Assembly (NCBI GenBank): GCA_003116995.1
Contig: BDSL01000023.1
Coordinates: 1,081,312-1,145,311, forward strand
Direction of reading: 5' to 3'
DNA length: 64,000 bases
Source of the DNA: Yamagishiella unicocca
Taxonomy: Eukaryota; Chlorophyta; Chlorophyceae; Chlamydomonadales; Volvocaceae
The notes beneath the pieces were generated by a model. That model searched no databases. It saw nothing but the letters and a program-made list of their open reading frames with translations, and had not been told where the DNA came from. The translations under genes and the position numbers were made by a program. This document shows positions 12,096 through 23,093 of this stretch, one piece after another. Position 1 is the first letter of the stretch. Each line of letters starts with the position of its first letter.

Positions 12096-12153
12096 CATGG
12101 CGTTCACAAAAAAATTACGAATTTCCTTGTGAATGCCATGGAAATTCGTAATT
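12096..12153. repeat. Two interleaved inverted repeats (A-B-A'-B')
   Basis: Arm A (12096-12109, catggcgttcacaa) pairs with A' (12127-12140) with one G-T wobble. Arm B (12113-12126, aattacgaatttcc) is a perfect inverse of B' (12140-12153). The arms alternate, so the two hairpins exclude each other or form a pseudoknot. No protein or origin consensus was recognised. Confidence 0.75.
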
Positions 12154-12231
12154 GCGTTGTTTGACGGATTGGCATCGATGCGCTCCATGCACACGTATTA
12201 GGAACGCGGCAGGTCGCGCTTCTCGCCATAG

Positions 12232-12558
12232 TTATCGATGCCTAGCGCTCTCAAAACCCGGGGACGTGCTGCGCCACACCAAGGCCATCAAATGCCTGAC
12301 CTCCACCTTCTTCAGGAGCTGGCCGGTCCTTCTCAGGACTTTAATGTAAGGCTCTGGGGTCCGCTCGTCGATAAAAAAATAGGAATCTTCTGCCACTTGA
12401 GTTTGTTGCAGACCTGGATGTTCCACTTGACAGTCCCACGGTTTGACACGCTGATGTGGTGGAACCACGGATGTGGGCGCCACTGCTCGTTCTTGCGAGA
12501 AATCGTGACACTCGACATCATCATGCCATTCGAATGACGCACTCTGGCAAATTGCCAC
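12232..12558 (-). pseudogene. Possible broken coding fragment with a frame change at a homopolymer
   Basis: On minus, one frame reads convincingly from about 12530 (MSSVTISRKNEQW ... VKWNIQVCNKLKWQK) up to an A7/T7 run near 12375. After it an adjacent frame reads convincingly (IDERTPEPYIKVLRRTGQLL). This suggests either a single-base indel in a decayed gene or a lost 5' exon of the B3-SET gene. No family was recognised and no splice pair explains the switch. Confidence 0.3.
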
Positions 12559-12977
12559 AGCGTCCCCCAGCCACCTGGGTGGGTGTGATGCTGCTTCTGC
12601 GTGCTGATGCTGTTGATGCTGATGGGACCTCCAGGGCAGAGATGACGTGGTGAGAAAAAGAAGAAGCTGCTCCAGCAGAAGCTACAGCACCACCAATAAG
12701 AACAGCACCAGGGTCGCCAGCAGCTAGAGATGAGCCCACTTGCAGTACTGCTGCTGGGCCCATCGTAGTAGCAGTATGAGACGATGGAGTCGGGTTGTCC
12801 ATGAGGACGTCGCCGGCTATGCTGCTGGTGACGGTGTTAGAGCTTGTGGTGTTGCTTGCCACGCTCCTGGCAACATACTCATCAGCTGCTGCACCTCCCG
12901 CTTCCGTGGCTTCCATGGCAGCAGCAGCTGAGCCTCCAGATGCGTCCACTGTGTTGGTGGCCATGAAAGTGGCCATG

Positions 12978-13337
12978 AATGTATCAGCAACAATACGACC
13001 CCAGGGTCCGGCGCTTTGCTGGTTTCAACAGGTTATGAGCCCCGGAACGCACTGTGCTGCGGTTTCCAGAGGTACCCAGCTGGAGTCTGTGGTGACTCGT
13101 GGATCAAGTCCGTGATGACTTATGATTTGTAGTGGCCTTGGCGCAGTTTCTTTGAAAGAACCGGGTAGCACCTGACTGGCTGTTGTCCAGTTAAGGGCCC
13201 AGGGGAGGTCCTTGGAATGTGAGCGTTGCTCAAGGGGGAGTGTTGATGTTCATCTGTGTTCATCAACGCTCATATACCTCTGGAAATGTATCAGCAACAA
13301 TACGACCCCAGGGGTCGGGCGCTTTGCTGATTTCAAC
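12978..13337. repeat. Direct repeat pair of about 50 nt
   Basis: The text aatgtatcagcaacaatacg...cagg(g)tc(c)ggcgctttgct(g)...tttcaaca occurs at 12978-13030 and again at 13285-13337, with few differences. The pair lies in the spacer between the two B3-SET arms. Confidence 0.75.
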
Positions 13338-13508
13338 ATACATGTAAGCTCCTGTGGTGGTGACTGCGGTGCCACTTCAGCATCTCAGGGAATATTAATA
13401 CAAAATGCAAAAAGGCTCAGCGTATTTTCCATACTACATACGAGGGCTTGTCTCGAATAAAATGTCCTACACGCACCCTATACATATTTAGCATCTCCTA
13501 CGTTTACT

Positions 13509-13715
13509 CACCATGGCTTGGTCGGCTTTCGCATTAGTTTCGGCAATTATCGCCTCCCACATGGCCCCGAAATTGATGTTACCGACGCAGAAGACATGAG
13601 CGTAGAAACGTGCCTTTCCGCCTTGGGTGAAACACATGTGTGTGGTTACAAGGTAGAAGGTTAGGGCGGGAACCAAAATATGTGTCAGTGACTCGTCGGT
13701 ACAACCATGGTGCAA
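13509..13715 (-). other. Candidate exon in the inter-arm spacer, unidentified
   Basis: A minus frame ends in a good donor (CCATG|GTGAGT at about 13509) and reads as a plausible globular sequence (HILVPALTFYLVTTHMCF, then FYAHVFCVGNINFGAMWEA). It may be an upstream exon of the left B3-SET gene or part of an element. No family was recognised, and neighbouring exons could not be connected by phase. Confidence 0.3.
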
Positions 13716-13889
13716 TCAGTGTGATTTCTGTGTAATGCACTGCGAAAGTGCAGTTTGTTTTAACATACTGTGTGCGGGGTTTCGGACCCGGGGCAATGTG
13801 GATTAATGACGCAGAGCGAGTGTGGGGGTGGGATGGTTTTGGGGGAGGGCCGGGACACAGCCCTATGGGAGCACGTGCCCCGGTTTGGG

Positions 13890-14185
13890 CCCAGTTTGCC
13901 CTCCTTGCCCGGTTACCTCTAACTGGGCCCCGGTTGGCCAGCTCCCCGGTAACCGACCCAACCCAGTAATAACCGGCCCCCTTACTTGGTTACCGGGTAA
14001 CCGACCCAGTTAGGCATGCCACCCGGTTACAGACCCCTCCCAGCAACCGACCCCTTTGCCCGGTTACCGGGGTCGGTAATCGGCCCCGGTAACCGGCCCC
14101 CGGTTGGCCAGCCACCCAGTAACGGACCACTCCCACTAACTGGCCCCCTTGCCTGGTTACTGGGGCCGGTTACCAGTGGGAAGGT
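13890..14185. repeat. GGTAACCGG-type degenerate array
   Basis: Many short, partly palindromic words (ccggttac, ggtaaccg, taactggcc) repeat irregularly. The composition differs sharply from flanking coding DNA. A weaker echo, gggtaaccgggta, occurs in a CHID1-like gene intron near 46.4 kb. Confidence 0.7.
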
Positions 14186-14476
14186 CTTGGGAGAGACCAT
14201 TTGATGTCGGGTGAAATGCTAAGCTTTCACCATGCTAAGCTCCCGCCATCTTGAGGATTTTTTAATGCTTTAAGATTCAATCGAGTTTTAAAGACCTTAT
14301 ACTTGCAAACATATAACATACGCACAGGTAGCCGTCGTGCTGGTCAGGTGGTTACATTTTATAAAAATACACAGATAACAGCTGAAGCTCAAGCTAGAGC
14401 TGGAATCGCGGGCCTCAGCCTCCATCTGATCCAAGGAGCCTATCGGTTGAGTAACTGGCCCCCTTGCCCAGTTATT

Positions 14477-14760
14477 GGTCTCTGTAGGGACCATTTCGGG
14501 ACTTAACTGTGAGGCAGTTATTGGTCTCTGGAGGGACCATTTCGGAACTTGAACTGTGAGGCAGTTATTGGTCTCTGGAGGGACCATTTAGGGACTTGAA
14601 CTGGGAGGCAGTTAGTTACTGGTCTCTGGGGACTGTGAAGCAAATTCAGTTTCTCTAGGGAGACCATTTGGGCCCTTTAACTGAGATAGAGGCAAAATTT
14701 GGTCTCTAGGGAGACCATTTAGGGAACTGTGAGGCAGGTTATGGTCTCTAGGGAGACCAT
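14477..14760. repeat. Palindromic GGTCTC...GAGACC array
   Basis: At least seven units carry ggtctctNNaggga(ga)cc, followed by cattt and often aactgtgaggcag. Two copies (14701-14716 and 14743-14758) are perfect 16-nt palindromes. Spacing is about 40-47 bases, with some irregular units. Confidence 0.75.
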
Positions 14761-14869
14761 TTGGGCCCTTGAATGGAGAGGCAGATTATGGTGTTGGGAC
14801 ATGTTTAGGATTAATGAAGCAGTGTAACAAACCATAAATATGGATCCCAGCTGCAGGAAATGCATGCAA

Positions 14870-15310
14870 CCAATCCAGTAAACAACCGGCGTACCCCGGT
14901 CACCGGCTGCCCCAGCAAACTGACCATTAACTGGCCTACCCCGGTCACTGGCTGCCCCAGCAAACTGGCCGATAACCGGCCTACCCCGATAACTGGCCAA
15001 AACCTGTAACTGGCCAATAACCGGCCTACCCCTAAAACTGGCCAACACCTCTAACTGGCCGATAACCGGCCTACCCCGGTAACTGGTCAACACCTCTAAC
15101 TGGCCGATAACCGGCCTACCCCGGTAACTGGCATACCCCGCTAACTGACCGATAACCGGCTTACCCCGGTAACCGGCTTTCACAGGTAACTGGTCGATAA
15201 CCGGCCTAACCCGCTTACCATTTTCCGGAAGGAGCTAACTGGCCGATGACCGGCTTTTCTGGCTGGTAACTGGTCGATAACTGGTCTACCCGGTTACCGT
15301 TTTATGGAAC
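14870..15310. repeat. Minisatellite of CCGGTAACTGG/CGATAACCGGCCTA words
   Basis: A degenerate tandem array has units near 30 nt (gataaccggcctaccccggtaactgg with variation). It shares words with the array at 13890-14185, and both lie between the inverted B3-SET arms. Confidence 0.75.
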
Positions 15311-15440
15311 GAGCATTAGGGGGGGTTACCGGTTTTGCCCAATCCCGGGCCGTTTTGTGAAGACCCCGGTATCCGGCCTCCCCGGTAACCGCCCCCCGCC
15401 CCCCGCAAACTGGCCTGGTAACCGGGACAAGTGCTCCCAC

Positions 15441-15560
15441 AGGGGACTGGCAGGAGTGGCAGGAGTGCAGGAGTGGCAGGGGGTCCCAGGAGTGGCAGGA
15501 GTGGCAGGAGTCCCAGGAGTGGCAGGAGTGGCAGGAGTCCCAGGAGTGGCAGGAGCGTCA
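15441..15560. repeat. GGCAGGAGT-type short tandem repeat
   Basis: Nine-nucleotide units (ggcaggagt, with cccaggagt variants) repeat about a dozen times. This run lies just upstream of dispersed-repeat copy 3. Confidence 0.8.
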
Positions 15561-15607
15561 GTTTTCCTTTCGGAACCGTCGGTTTTCCTTGCTTTCCTTG
15601 TCTCTTT

Positions 15608-15665
15608 CAGTGTCAGGCGATGCGCCCGTGTCAGGCGATGCGCCCGTGTCAGGCGATGCGCCCGT
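15608..15665 (+). repeat. Dispersed repeat, copy 3 (inverted, core triplicated)
   Basis: The 18-nt core gtcaggcgatgcgcccgt is repeated perfectly three times (15612-15629, 15630-15647, 15648-15665). It is preceded by gctttccttgtctctttcag, closely matching the inverse of the sequence next to copy 1. In frame it reads VSGDAP three times, then VFGAMGPPQ. Confidence 0.75.
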
Positions 15666-16166
15666 TTTCGGTGCCATGGGTCCACCACAACAGCGAGCTT
15701 CCTCAAGGGCGGCTAACAACCTTTTAGCGCTCCGTTATAAGTGATTCCGATAAGTGCTCGTGGTATCTGTCACTTATATGGTCAAACAACGGCTCCCGGC
15801 AGTCGCATATATGTCCAAACGATAGCTCTGGTGTTCCCGGCAGCGACGGAACCTGTAACCTATTTGATCTTTCGGACTGCTACTTCCTGCTCTCATGGCT
15901 AGGAGACCGGCATTGTCGCTTACCTGTTGTCTGGGTTCCGACCGCGCGACCGGGATTCGGAGCTTCGGATCTACTGGTTGCAGTGGAATCTGTCCAACGC
16001 CCGCAACGCCGGGATACATCAAGACCATACCGTAGCTTCGGCCGTTTATGCCTTTCAATATTTACCTGTAGCGATACAGAGCGCACGGCGGCGTCCTTTT
16101 CGCGACGTCTATTTAGGCCAGTTGAAGGTCGAACAGACTGCCTCCACAACAACTTGGAGTCCACAT

Positions 16167-17834
16167 ATGCAGCTTGAAAATATTACAGATGGAATGCAAG
16201 GGACCGCTTTCGCGCAAAAACGCGCCAACAGCCTCGGCCTTAGGTGCGGTGGCAACGGGTCCTTCGCTGTATCAGCAGCGTCCCATCCCGCTATCGATGT
16301 TGAGGATGCCGCTGCCGGCGCAGCCCCAAAGGAAATTGCCCCTCACGTCGCTGCCGTCGCCGCGTTCGGGGCCGCTGCGGTGGTCGCTGTCGGTGCATCG
16401 CAACATCCCTGTTCAGCTGCCACACCTCCGTTACTGAACACCAGCTTTACCGGCCCTCCTAACACCAGCGTCCTTGCGGCAGCTGGGGCTGGATATGAAC
16501 CAAGGGCGCCAACCTCCGCACAGGAGCCCGTACACCTTAGCTTCGACACCCACCCGCCCACCCTGGGCGCATGTCGTTCAACGTCCCCTCTGGCTGCGGC
16601 TCATACCGGCACCTGCCGTACATCTTCCGCCGGCCAGTCCGCGTGTCCATCAGACCGGACCGCGCCGCCCGCCGCCAGCCAGGATCCTCCCTGGAGACCA
16701 TACTTGGAGGACAAACGGCACAACCTTGAGTGCCCATTACCGCCGCCGCAACAGCAGCAGCAGCAAACACAACCAACGCAGCAGGGGGACCGGCAGATTC
16801 CGACAGACTCTAACATGCTCCAGCATACTCCAGGCTCACGCAGCCTACAGGCGATGCAGCACCCTGCGGCGCAGCTGGCACCGACAGAACGGCAGCTGCC
16901 GTCCAGCCGGCAGCCGCAGCCGCTCCACTCCCGGGGCGTGGACGCCGCCGCGGGCCCCTCCACCCGCCCTGGCGACGTCCAGGGCGGGGCGCCAGCAAGC
17001 AAGGACGCAACATCGCGAGAGCTCCCGGGCGCCTGCTGGGCCACCCGCCGGCACGGCTCTAAACAGGCTGCGGATAAATGGGGTGCTGCCGCGGCCGCAG
17101 CTGCGGCCGTGGCCGCCGCACCCGCGCCAGCGCCAGCATCCGTGCACGTTCTGCAGATGGACCGAAGTTTCGCCAGCTTGACCCAGCATGCTATGGAGGC
17201 GATGTTTCCTGGGGAGCTGGAGGCAAGCCTGAGGCGGGTGGTGGGGGGACACACCAACCACCCGTGTTTCTCAGCCATACTGCTGCACGGCTCCAGGCGG
17301 CATGGTGTGATGATAAGCTACAACCTGCATGCCCACTGCTGGCGAATGCACTTTCGGACAGCCGTGCTGGTCGCGCTGGGTGCGCACAGAGGCGACTCGC
17401 TGCACGTACGACGCGACTCGCAGAAACACCTGTGGGTGGAGGTGCAGCCCGCGGCGGCGGCGGCGGCCGCTGTCGAGCCAGCTGGGGAGGCCGGGGCCGA
17501 AGAGGATGCTCGAAGCGGCAGAAGCAACGGCGGCGACAGCACCGCTGACGGCGGCAGTAGTGACAGCGGCGGCAGCAGCGACAGCGGCGGTAGTAGCGAC
17601 AGCGGCGGCAGTAGCGACAGTGGCGGCAGTAGCGACAGCGGCGGCAGTAGCGACAGCGGCGGCAGTAGCGACAACGGCGGCAGTAGCGATAGCGGCGGCA
17701 GCCGCTGCGGTGACGCCTGTCCTGATAGTGATAGCCTCGGCAACGACGGCGGCGGCAGCAGCAGCCGCGAGAGCAGCGTTGAGGAAGTCGGGGACGAGGC
17801 CCAGGGCGAGGAAGAGGAGGAAGAGGAGGAGGGG

Positions 17835-17865
<31 letters not shown>

Positions 17866-20800
17866 GGGAGGAAGAGGAGGAGCAGGAGGGGGAGGAAGAG
17901 GAGGAGGAGCAGGAGGAAGAGGTTTTCATGGTGCCTCGTGACGCTGGCGGGGCGCTGCACGTAACCAGTGCTTCGTTACAGCTGGGGAGCTTCCACATGC
18001 CGGCCGCCGTCCTCCGGTGCCCTGCGCTCCGACACCTGTTGCTTGGCCAGGCCCGCATCCACATGGCCTTCAAGGACATGGATGAGCAAGAGAGCCCTGA
18101 TGGCCGGTGGCTGGACGTCGTGCTGCGGCGGCGCCAGCAGAGCAACTTCTATCGTGTCCAGGGCCTCAACCCGTGGCTGAAGGAGAGGGGAGCTTTGCCT
18201 GGAGACAGGATGCCGATGTTTATGCTGCCGGGAGGAGGCATCGGCTTGTCGTTTCGAGCTGCTCGAGAAGGTGGTGGTGGCGATGACGGCCGCAAGGGTG
18301 ATGACTGTCAAGACGGTCATGGAGGGATTGGAGCTGCTGCCGCTGCTGCTGCGGCTGCTGTCGTGGAGGGTGATACTGGCACAGCGGTGTTGGTAACAGC
18401 CATCAGCATGAGCCACGATGTCTTCGCGTTGCCTGAAGCGGTCATCAAGCGCGCGGCTCTGGAAGGCACCTGTACCTCGCGGGACTCGTCACGGAGTTTC
18501 ACGGTCGTTGATGAGCCCAGCAACCCCAACCGACAACTACCGGTCATCATAAAGCGCTACTGTGGCAGCACTGCCTCTAAATTGGTCTTCCGGGTTGTGG
18601 GCCTGCGGGAGTGGCTGACCGAGCGAGGAGCTAAACCCGGGGATTGCGCCCCGCTTGTCGTACTGCCGGGCGGCGTCATCGGCATTTCGCTGAGCCGGCG
18701 GCTTGGGGCAGGCAGGGGCGGTGAGGGCGGTGGAGCTGCAGCCGGGGGCGGGGAACGTCGCATGGCACTGCGGACAAAGAGGCGGAGTGATGTGGAGGCG
18801 ACGGGGGGGGCAGCTGCTGGCGCCGGTGTGGGCGCTGCTGGCGCTACAAAGCGGGTCCGGCAGGATGTGTCGCCTGGTGCTGTGGACGAGAGCTGCGGCA
18901 AGAGGATCTCTCCCACCGAAGGTACGTCTCTCCACCGTGTCTGATCCACCGCAGACTCACGGGTCTTAAGGGTTTCGGGCTTCAGGTGGCTTTATTGTGC
19001 TGTGGCCCCGGACTTTACCGAAAGGCACTCCTCACACCCTTCATCTGTGTCATAAACCCCACGCAGCTGCCCAGGGTTACATGTTCATTGCCAAGCCCCT
19101 CAAGGAGATGCCTACTGGCGTCTTCGCGGCCCTGTTCGATGGCACAGTGACGTACGGGGGTCCTGTGACCCTGGTCGAGGATGCACCAGGCGGCGTGCGA
19201 TGGCAGGTGGGAGGTGGAGGGAGAGCGTTGCATCTAACTCTCAGGGAGCATCTGCCAGACAGCATACACGATCACGCTCGTGCCAGCATTTTTCATGATC
19301 ATTTGTAGCCGCTGCTTGCTGATTCTTCCCCGACCCCTGGTTCTCCTCACTTACACCCTGCCTGCCCCGCCCACCCCCCACCTCCCTCGTCCGCACCAGG
19401 TGATCATCCTGTGGAGAAAGGAATGGAGCTCCCACCATTTCAGGGGCATGGCACCCATCATGATGCACCTAAAGGCCACATCAGACAGCGTGTTTGTGTT
19501 TCGGCCTGTGCCCGGTGAGAGGAACACCTTCTTCCTGAAGCACCTGAAGGGTGCAGGCTCGCCCACGGCGGCCCTGGCTGCAGTGCGGCCGAAGAGGACG
19601 CATCAGGCCCGGGAGGCCGTGCCCGGGACTTCAGCCGCCTCGACCCGTGCGGCCACTGCAGCAGGGAGGGCGGCCGCTCACGTGACACTGCAGCCGCAGC
19701 CCCAGCTCCAGGTGGAAGGTCCCACTGCGCCACCCGGCGGCGGTCGCACTGCCATGACAAGGGCTGCCTGTGCTGCTGCGGTTGCAACCACTCCTGCCAG
19801 TGGTGGTGGCGACCAGCTACGGGCCACAGGGCGGGCGCAGTGCGGCTGGGATGAGACCTGCGGCAAGGCCATCTGCCCATCGGAACGTAGGTGGACTGCT
19901 TGCCTGCGGTGTGCGTTGAATGGCGCGGTGGCAGTGACATGGCAGTGACACGGCGGTGGACTGTTACGGCGGCGCGGCAACATTTTGGTCTGCACAACAA
20001 GCATATTTAATATTCAATCGCATGTGCGATGCAAAGTCATGCCGTGCAATCAATCAACCACAGGGGCCACCCCTGGCCCTCCCTGAATTCACCAATGTGA
20101 AACAAGGCCGGCTGGTAGGCCTCCCACTGAAGCACTGCCACCTCGCTCCAACCAGTACCGTCGACTCCCTCCAACCAGCCTTTAGCGCTGAAACCTTAAA
20201 CCTGCTTTACCCTAAAGAGCCATAAACCCCTGTTACGCCGCGTGCAGTTAAGCTTGGGCGCATTTGCCCTCTCAAGTCCATGCTGGCGCACCCCATTGGG
20301 GTCTTCGCTGAGTTGCTCCGTGAATCGTGCGCCAACCGCCTGACACTCATGGAGGAGCCCCCTGGGAGCACCCGCTGGCAGGTGAGGGCCAGTGGCCGCA
20401 AGCTTTGTCGACACCTCTCCCCCTTACCCTGATCAGGAGCGCCGGTGGCCGCCTTCATGTCGCTGCACCGCCATGTAATGCTCTTGCCCTTGGCTGCACC
20501 ACTGATGCCGCTGCTGATGCTGTTGCCGACTTGCAGATGTCGTTGGACCGCACATCAGCACATGGGCGGTTGCGCATGGAGAGGGGGTCGTCAGCGGTCT
20601 TCCGGCATTTCGGCGTTGAGCCGGAAGACGTGCTGGTGTTTCGACGTGTCCCTGGAGACATGACGGCCTTCTTTGTCAAGCACTTGCCCAGGGCTTCTGC
20701 GGGCGCCCCAACAGCTGCCAGGACGCCAGCAGCTGCCACAATGCCAGCAGCTGCCACAATGCCAGCAGCTGCCGCAATGCCAGCAGCTGCCGCAATGCCA

Positions 20801-23093
20801 GCAGCTGCCGCAATGCCAGCAGCTGCCGCAATGCCAGCAGCTGCCACAATGCCAGCAGCTGCCGCAATGCCAACAGCTGCCAGGACGCCAGCAGCTGCCA
20901 GGACGCCAGCAGCTGCCACAATGCCAGCAGCTGCCGCAATGCCAGCAGCTGCAACAATGCCAGCAGCTGCCACAATGCCAGCAGCTGCCACAGCTGCCAC
21001 AATGCCAGCAGCTGCCACAATGCCAGCAGCTGCCAGGACGCCAGCAGCAGCTGGCTGGCGGCCTGTGGCACGAGCGCAGGGGCCTTCACAGGAGGCTGCT
21101 GCCCCCGGCGCACAAGCAGCCGCCGCCAGCACCGCCCAACCCCCGGGAGGCCCAGCCTCAGTTAGCAGGCTGGCGGTGGCAGCGGTGGTGGCAGTGGTTC
21201 CTCGCCAATCACAGGTGGCGGCTGCTGGCAGCAGTGACGGAGGTGGTGGCAGCGGCAGCATCGCGATGTACGGCGCTGCGGCGGCCGGACCTGGACCCCA
21301 CAGCCACCAGACCCACTCGCCAGCCCAGCAGCTCGCCGCCGGCCCGCCGCTGCTGCCCGCCAGCTCCCTCACCCCGCACCACCTCCACGGCTACGACGTG
21401 AATTGCGCCGGCCCCTCGGCAGTCCTCCTGGCAGCCTCCGGGCCCCTGCCTCTGCTCCGGCCCGGCGAGCTGCGGCTGTGCGGCCTCACGTTCCACCCCG
21501 ACCTGGCGCCAGCCGTGCGCGGCGCCATGGGGGAGTGGGAGGCGGCGCTGACGGAGGCGCTGCGGGCGGAGGGAGGGGGCGCCGGGCTGGCTGACGCAGT
21601 ACCGGACGAGCGCCAGATCCGGGTTCTGGATCCAGTCGCGCTGGCCGCTGCGGGTCTGCGGGACTACATCGTCCGCTCCGACCTCGCCAGCCTGCTGGGG
21701 CTGATAGAGCAGTGGGACGCGCCGCTGCCGCAGCTTGCCGTACAGCTGGACGAGGGCTTGGCGCCCTGCCGGGACGAGCTCCGCGGCGGCGCGGGGCTGG
21801 TTGCGACGGCGGCTCTGAGGGGGGGCTGCGTGCTGGGCGTGCTGGGCGGCTACGTCATGTCGCGACCAGCCTCGCGCCGCTTCTCGGAGCAGGGCTTTCG
21901 AGGCTGCTGTGAGGAGGTGCGCGCGGAGCTGGCAGAGCGAGCTGGCGGCGCCGCCAGACAAGTGCCGTACGCTTGGCGGCTGCTGGAGGGATCGTTACGG
22001 ATGCCGCTGGCGGGTACGTGGGGGCATTGGGGGAGTGTGGTGTTGTGCTGGGCGAGCAGGTGGGGTCGCAGCGACGACTGCGGCCGTACGACGAACACTC
22101 TTGTCGCCCTCAGCATGTGTGTCAACGAAGCATTGCTCCCGAGGACAACACCAACAAGCTCTGAAACCCTAAAACCCTTTGTTTTGTGTCCCGCGGCGCC
22201 AGGATCGCCCGATCATTGGGAGCTGTCGATGCTGGGGTACGGCAGCTTGACGGCGCTCGTCAACGACCCGCGGGTCCAGCCACGGGCCTGGGTGGACGGC
22301 AACGACGTACACTCGGATGCGGCGGCGGCGAGTGCCAACTGCATGGTGGGTACACCAGTCGGTTGCAGTCGGTTGCAAGAGGGACCCTCACCACCAGCCG
22401 CCATCATGCCTAGCCGCCGCTTGACCACCCTTCGCCGCCTCCGGAGGCTCCTCGGCGCACCCTCTGCCGCGTGTCGTTGGCCGCCATACACATACCCCGC
22501 CCCGCCTCCCCCTACCTTCCCCCCGCCAGGTTGTGCCGACCTCCGTGCGCGGGCTGGTGCTTCCCGTGCTGGTGGCGCTGCGCGACATCGCCCCCCGGGA
22601 GCAGCTGCTGCGGGACTACGGGGCGAGCTGGTGGCTGGCCCACGAGGCGGCGTGGGGCGTGGCGGAGCGCTGGGGCCTCAGCCCCGAGAGACTGCTGCAC
22701 CGCCGGGGAGCCCTGCAGGGGCTGGAGCAGCCGCCGGTGGGACAACACAGCGGCGCGGGGGGTGGAGCGGCGGCGGTGCCGCCGCTGGCGGCGGCAGCGG
22801 ACGCGGTGCCCCTGCCGCCGCAGCCGGCGGGTAATGGCTCCACAGCCCTGAAGCGCCCTCGCGGCTCGCCCGGAGGGGACGGCCGGTGTTACTCGGTAAC
22901 TAGCCTCAGCAGCGGCAGCCTGCATGAGGAGGAGGTGGACGACGTCAGCGACTCCGCTGCTGGTCGGCGTCAGAGGTTGGGCGAGGAAGGCACCGGTGCT
23001 GACGGGCGGCGGCGTGGCTGGGTGATGTCGAGGCGGCTGGAGGGCTCCGGTCATGGTGCCGCCAGCGCGATGTCGGGGGGCAGCCTCTGGTAG
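16167..23093 (+). CDS. B3-like/SET-like domain protein, right arm of inverted duplication
   Basis: Model: exons 16167-18921, 19067-19206, 19400-19886, 20248-20381, 20537-22013, 22203-22345, 22530-23093; phases agree and give about 1899 aa. The frame is open from 15927, but 16167 is its first ATG. Five B3-like units are seen: 17.15-17.45 kb (SLTQHAMEAMFPGELEASL), 17.94-18.27 kb (VQGLNPWLKERGALPGD), 18.39-18.72 kb (VVGLREWLTERGAKPGD), exons 2-3 and exons 4-5. A SET-like region follows (GYGSLTALVNDPR, ANCMV, RDIAPREQLLRDYGASWW). Between units lie a GGSSDS repeat (17.56-17.70 kb), a poly-Glu run (17.81-17.92 kb) and an 18-nt coding repeat in exon 5. The last six exons nearly duplicate those of the minus-strand copy; upstream parts have diverged. 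A nuclear, chromatin-directed role is inference. The Pro/Ala linkers and the NDP in place of the SET NHS motif are odd. Confidence 0.75.
20703..21045 (+). repeat. In-frame 18-nt coding repeat in exon 5
   Basis: Units of ccagcagctgccrcaatg encode P-A-A-A-(T/A)-M repeats. The left arm has a shorter version at about 6105-6245. Exon 5 is 1477 nt here against 1303 nt there, a 174-nt (58-codon) difference, so the frame is kept. Confidence 0.85.

Noticed and set aside
13241..13268. Short hairpin gttgatg...catcaac
   Set aside because: A seven-base stem is not unusual in this length of DNA.
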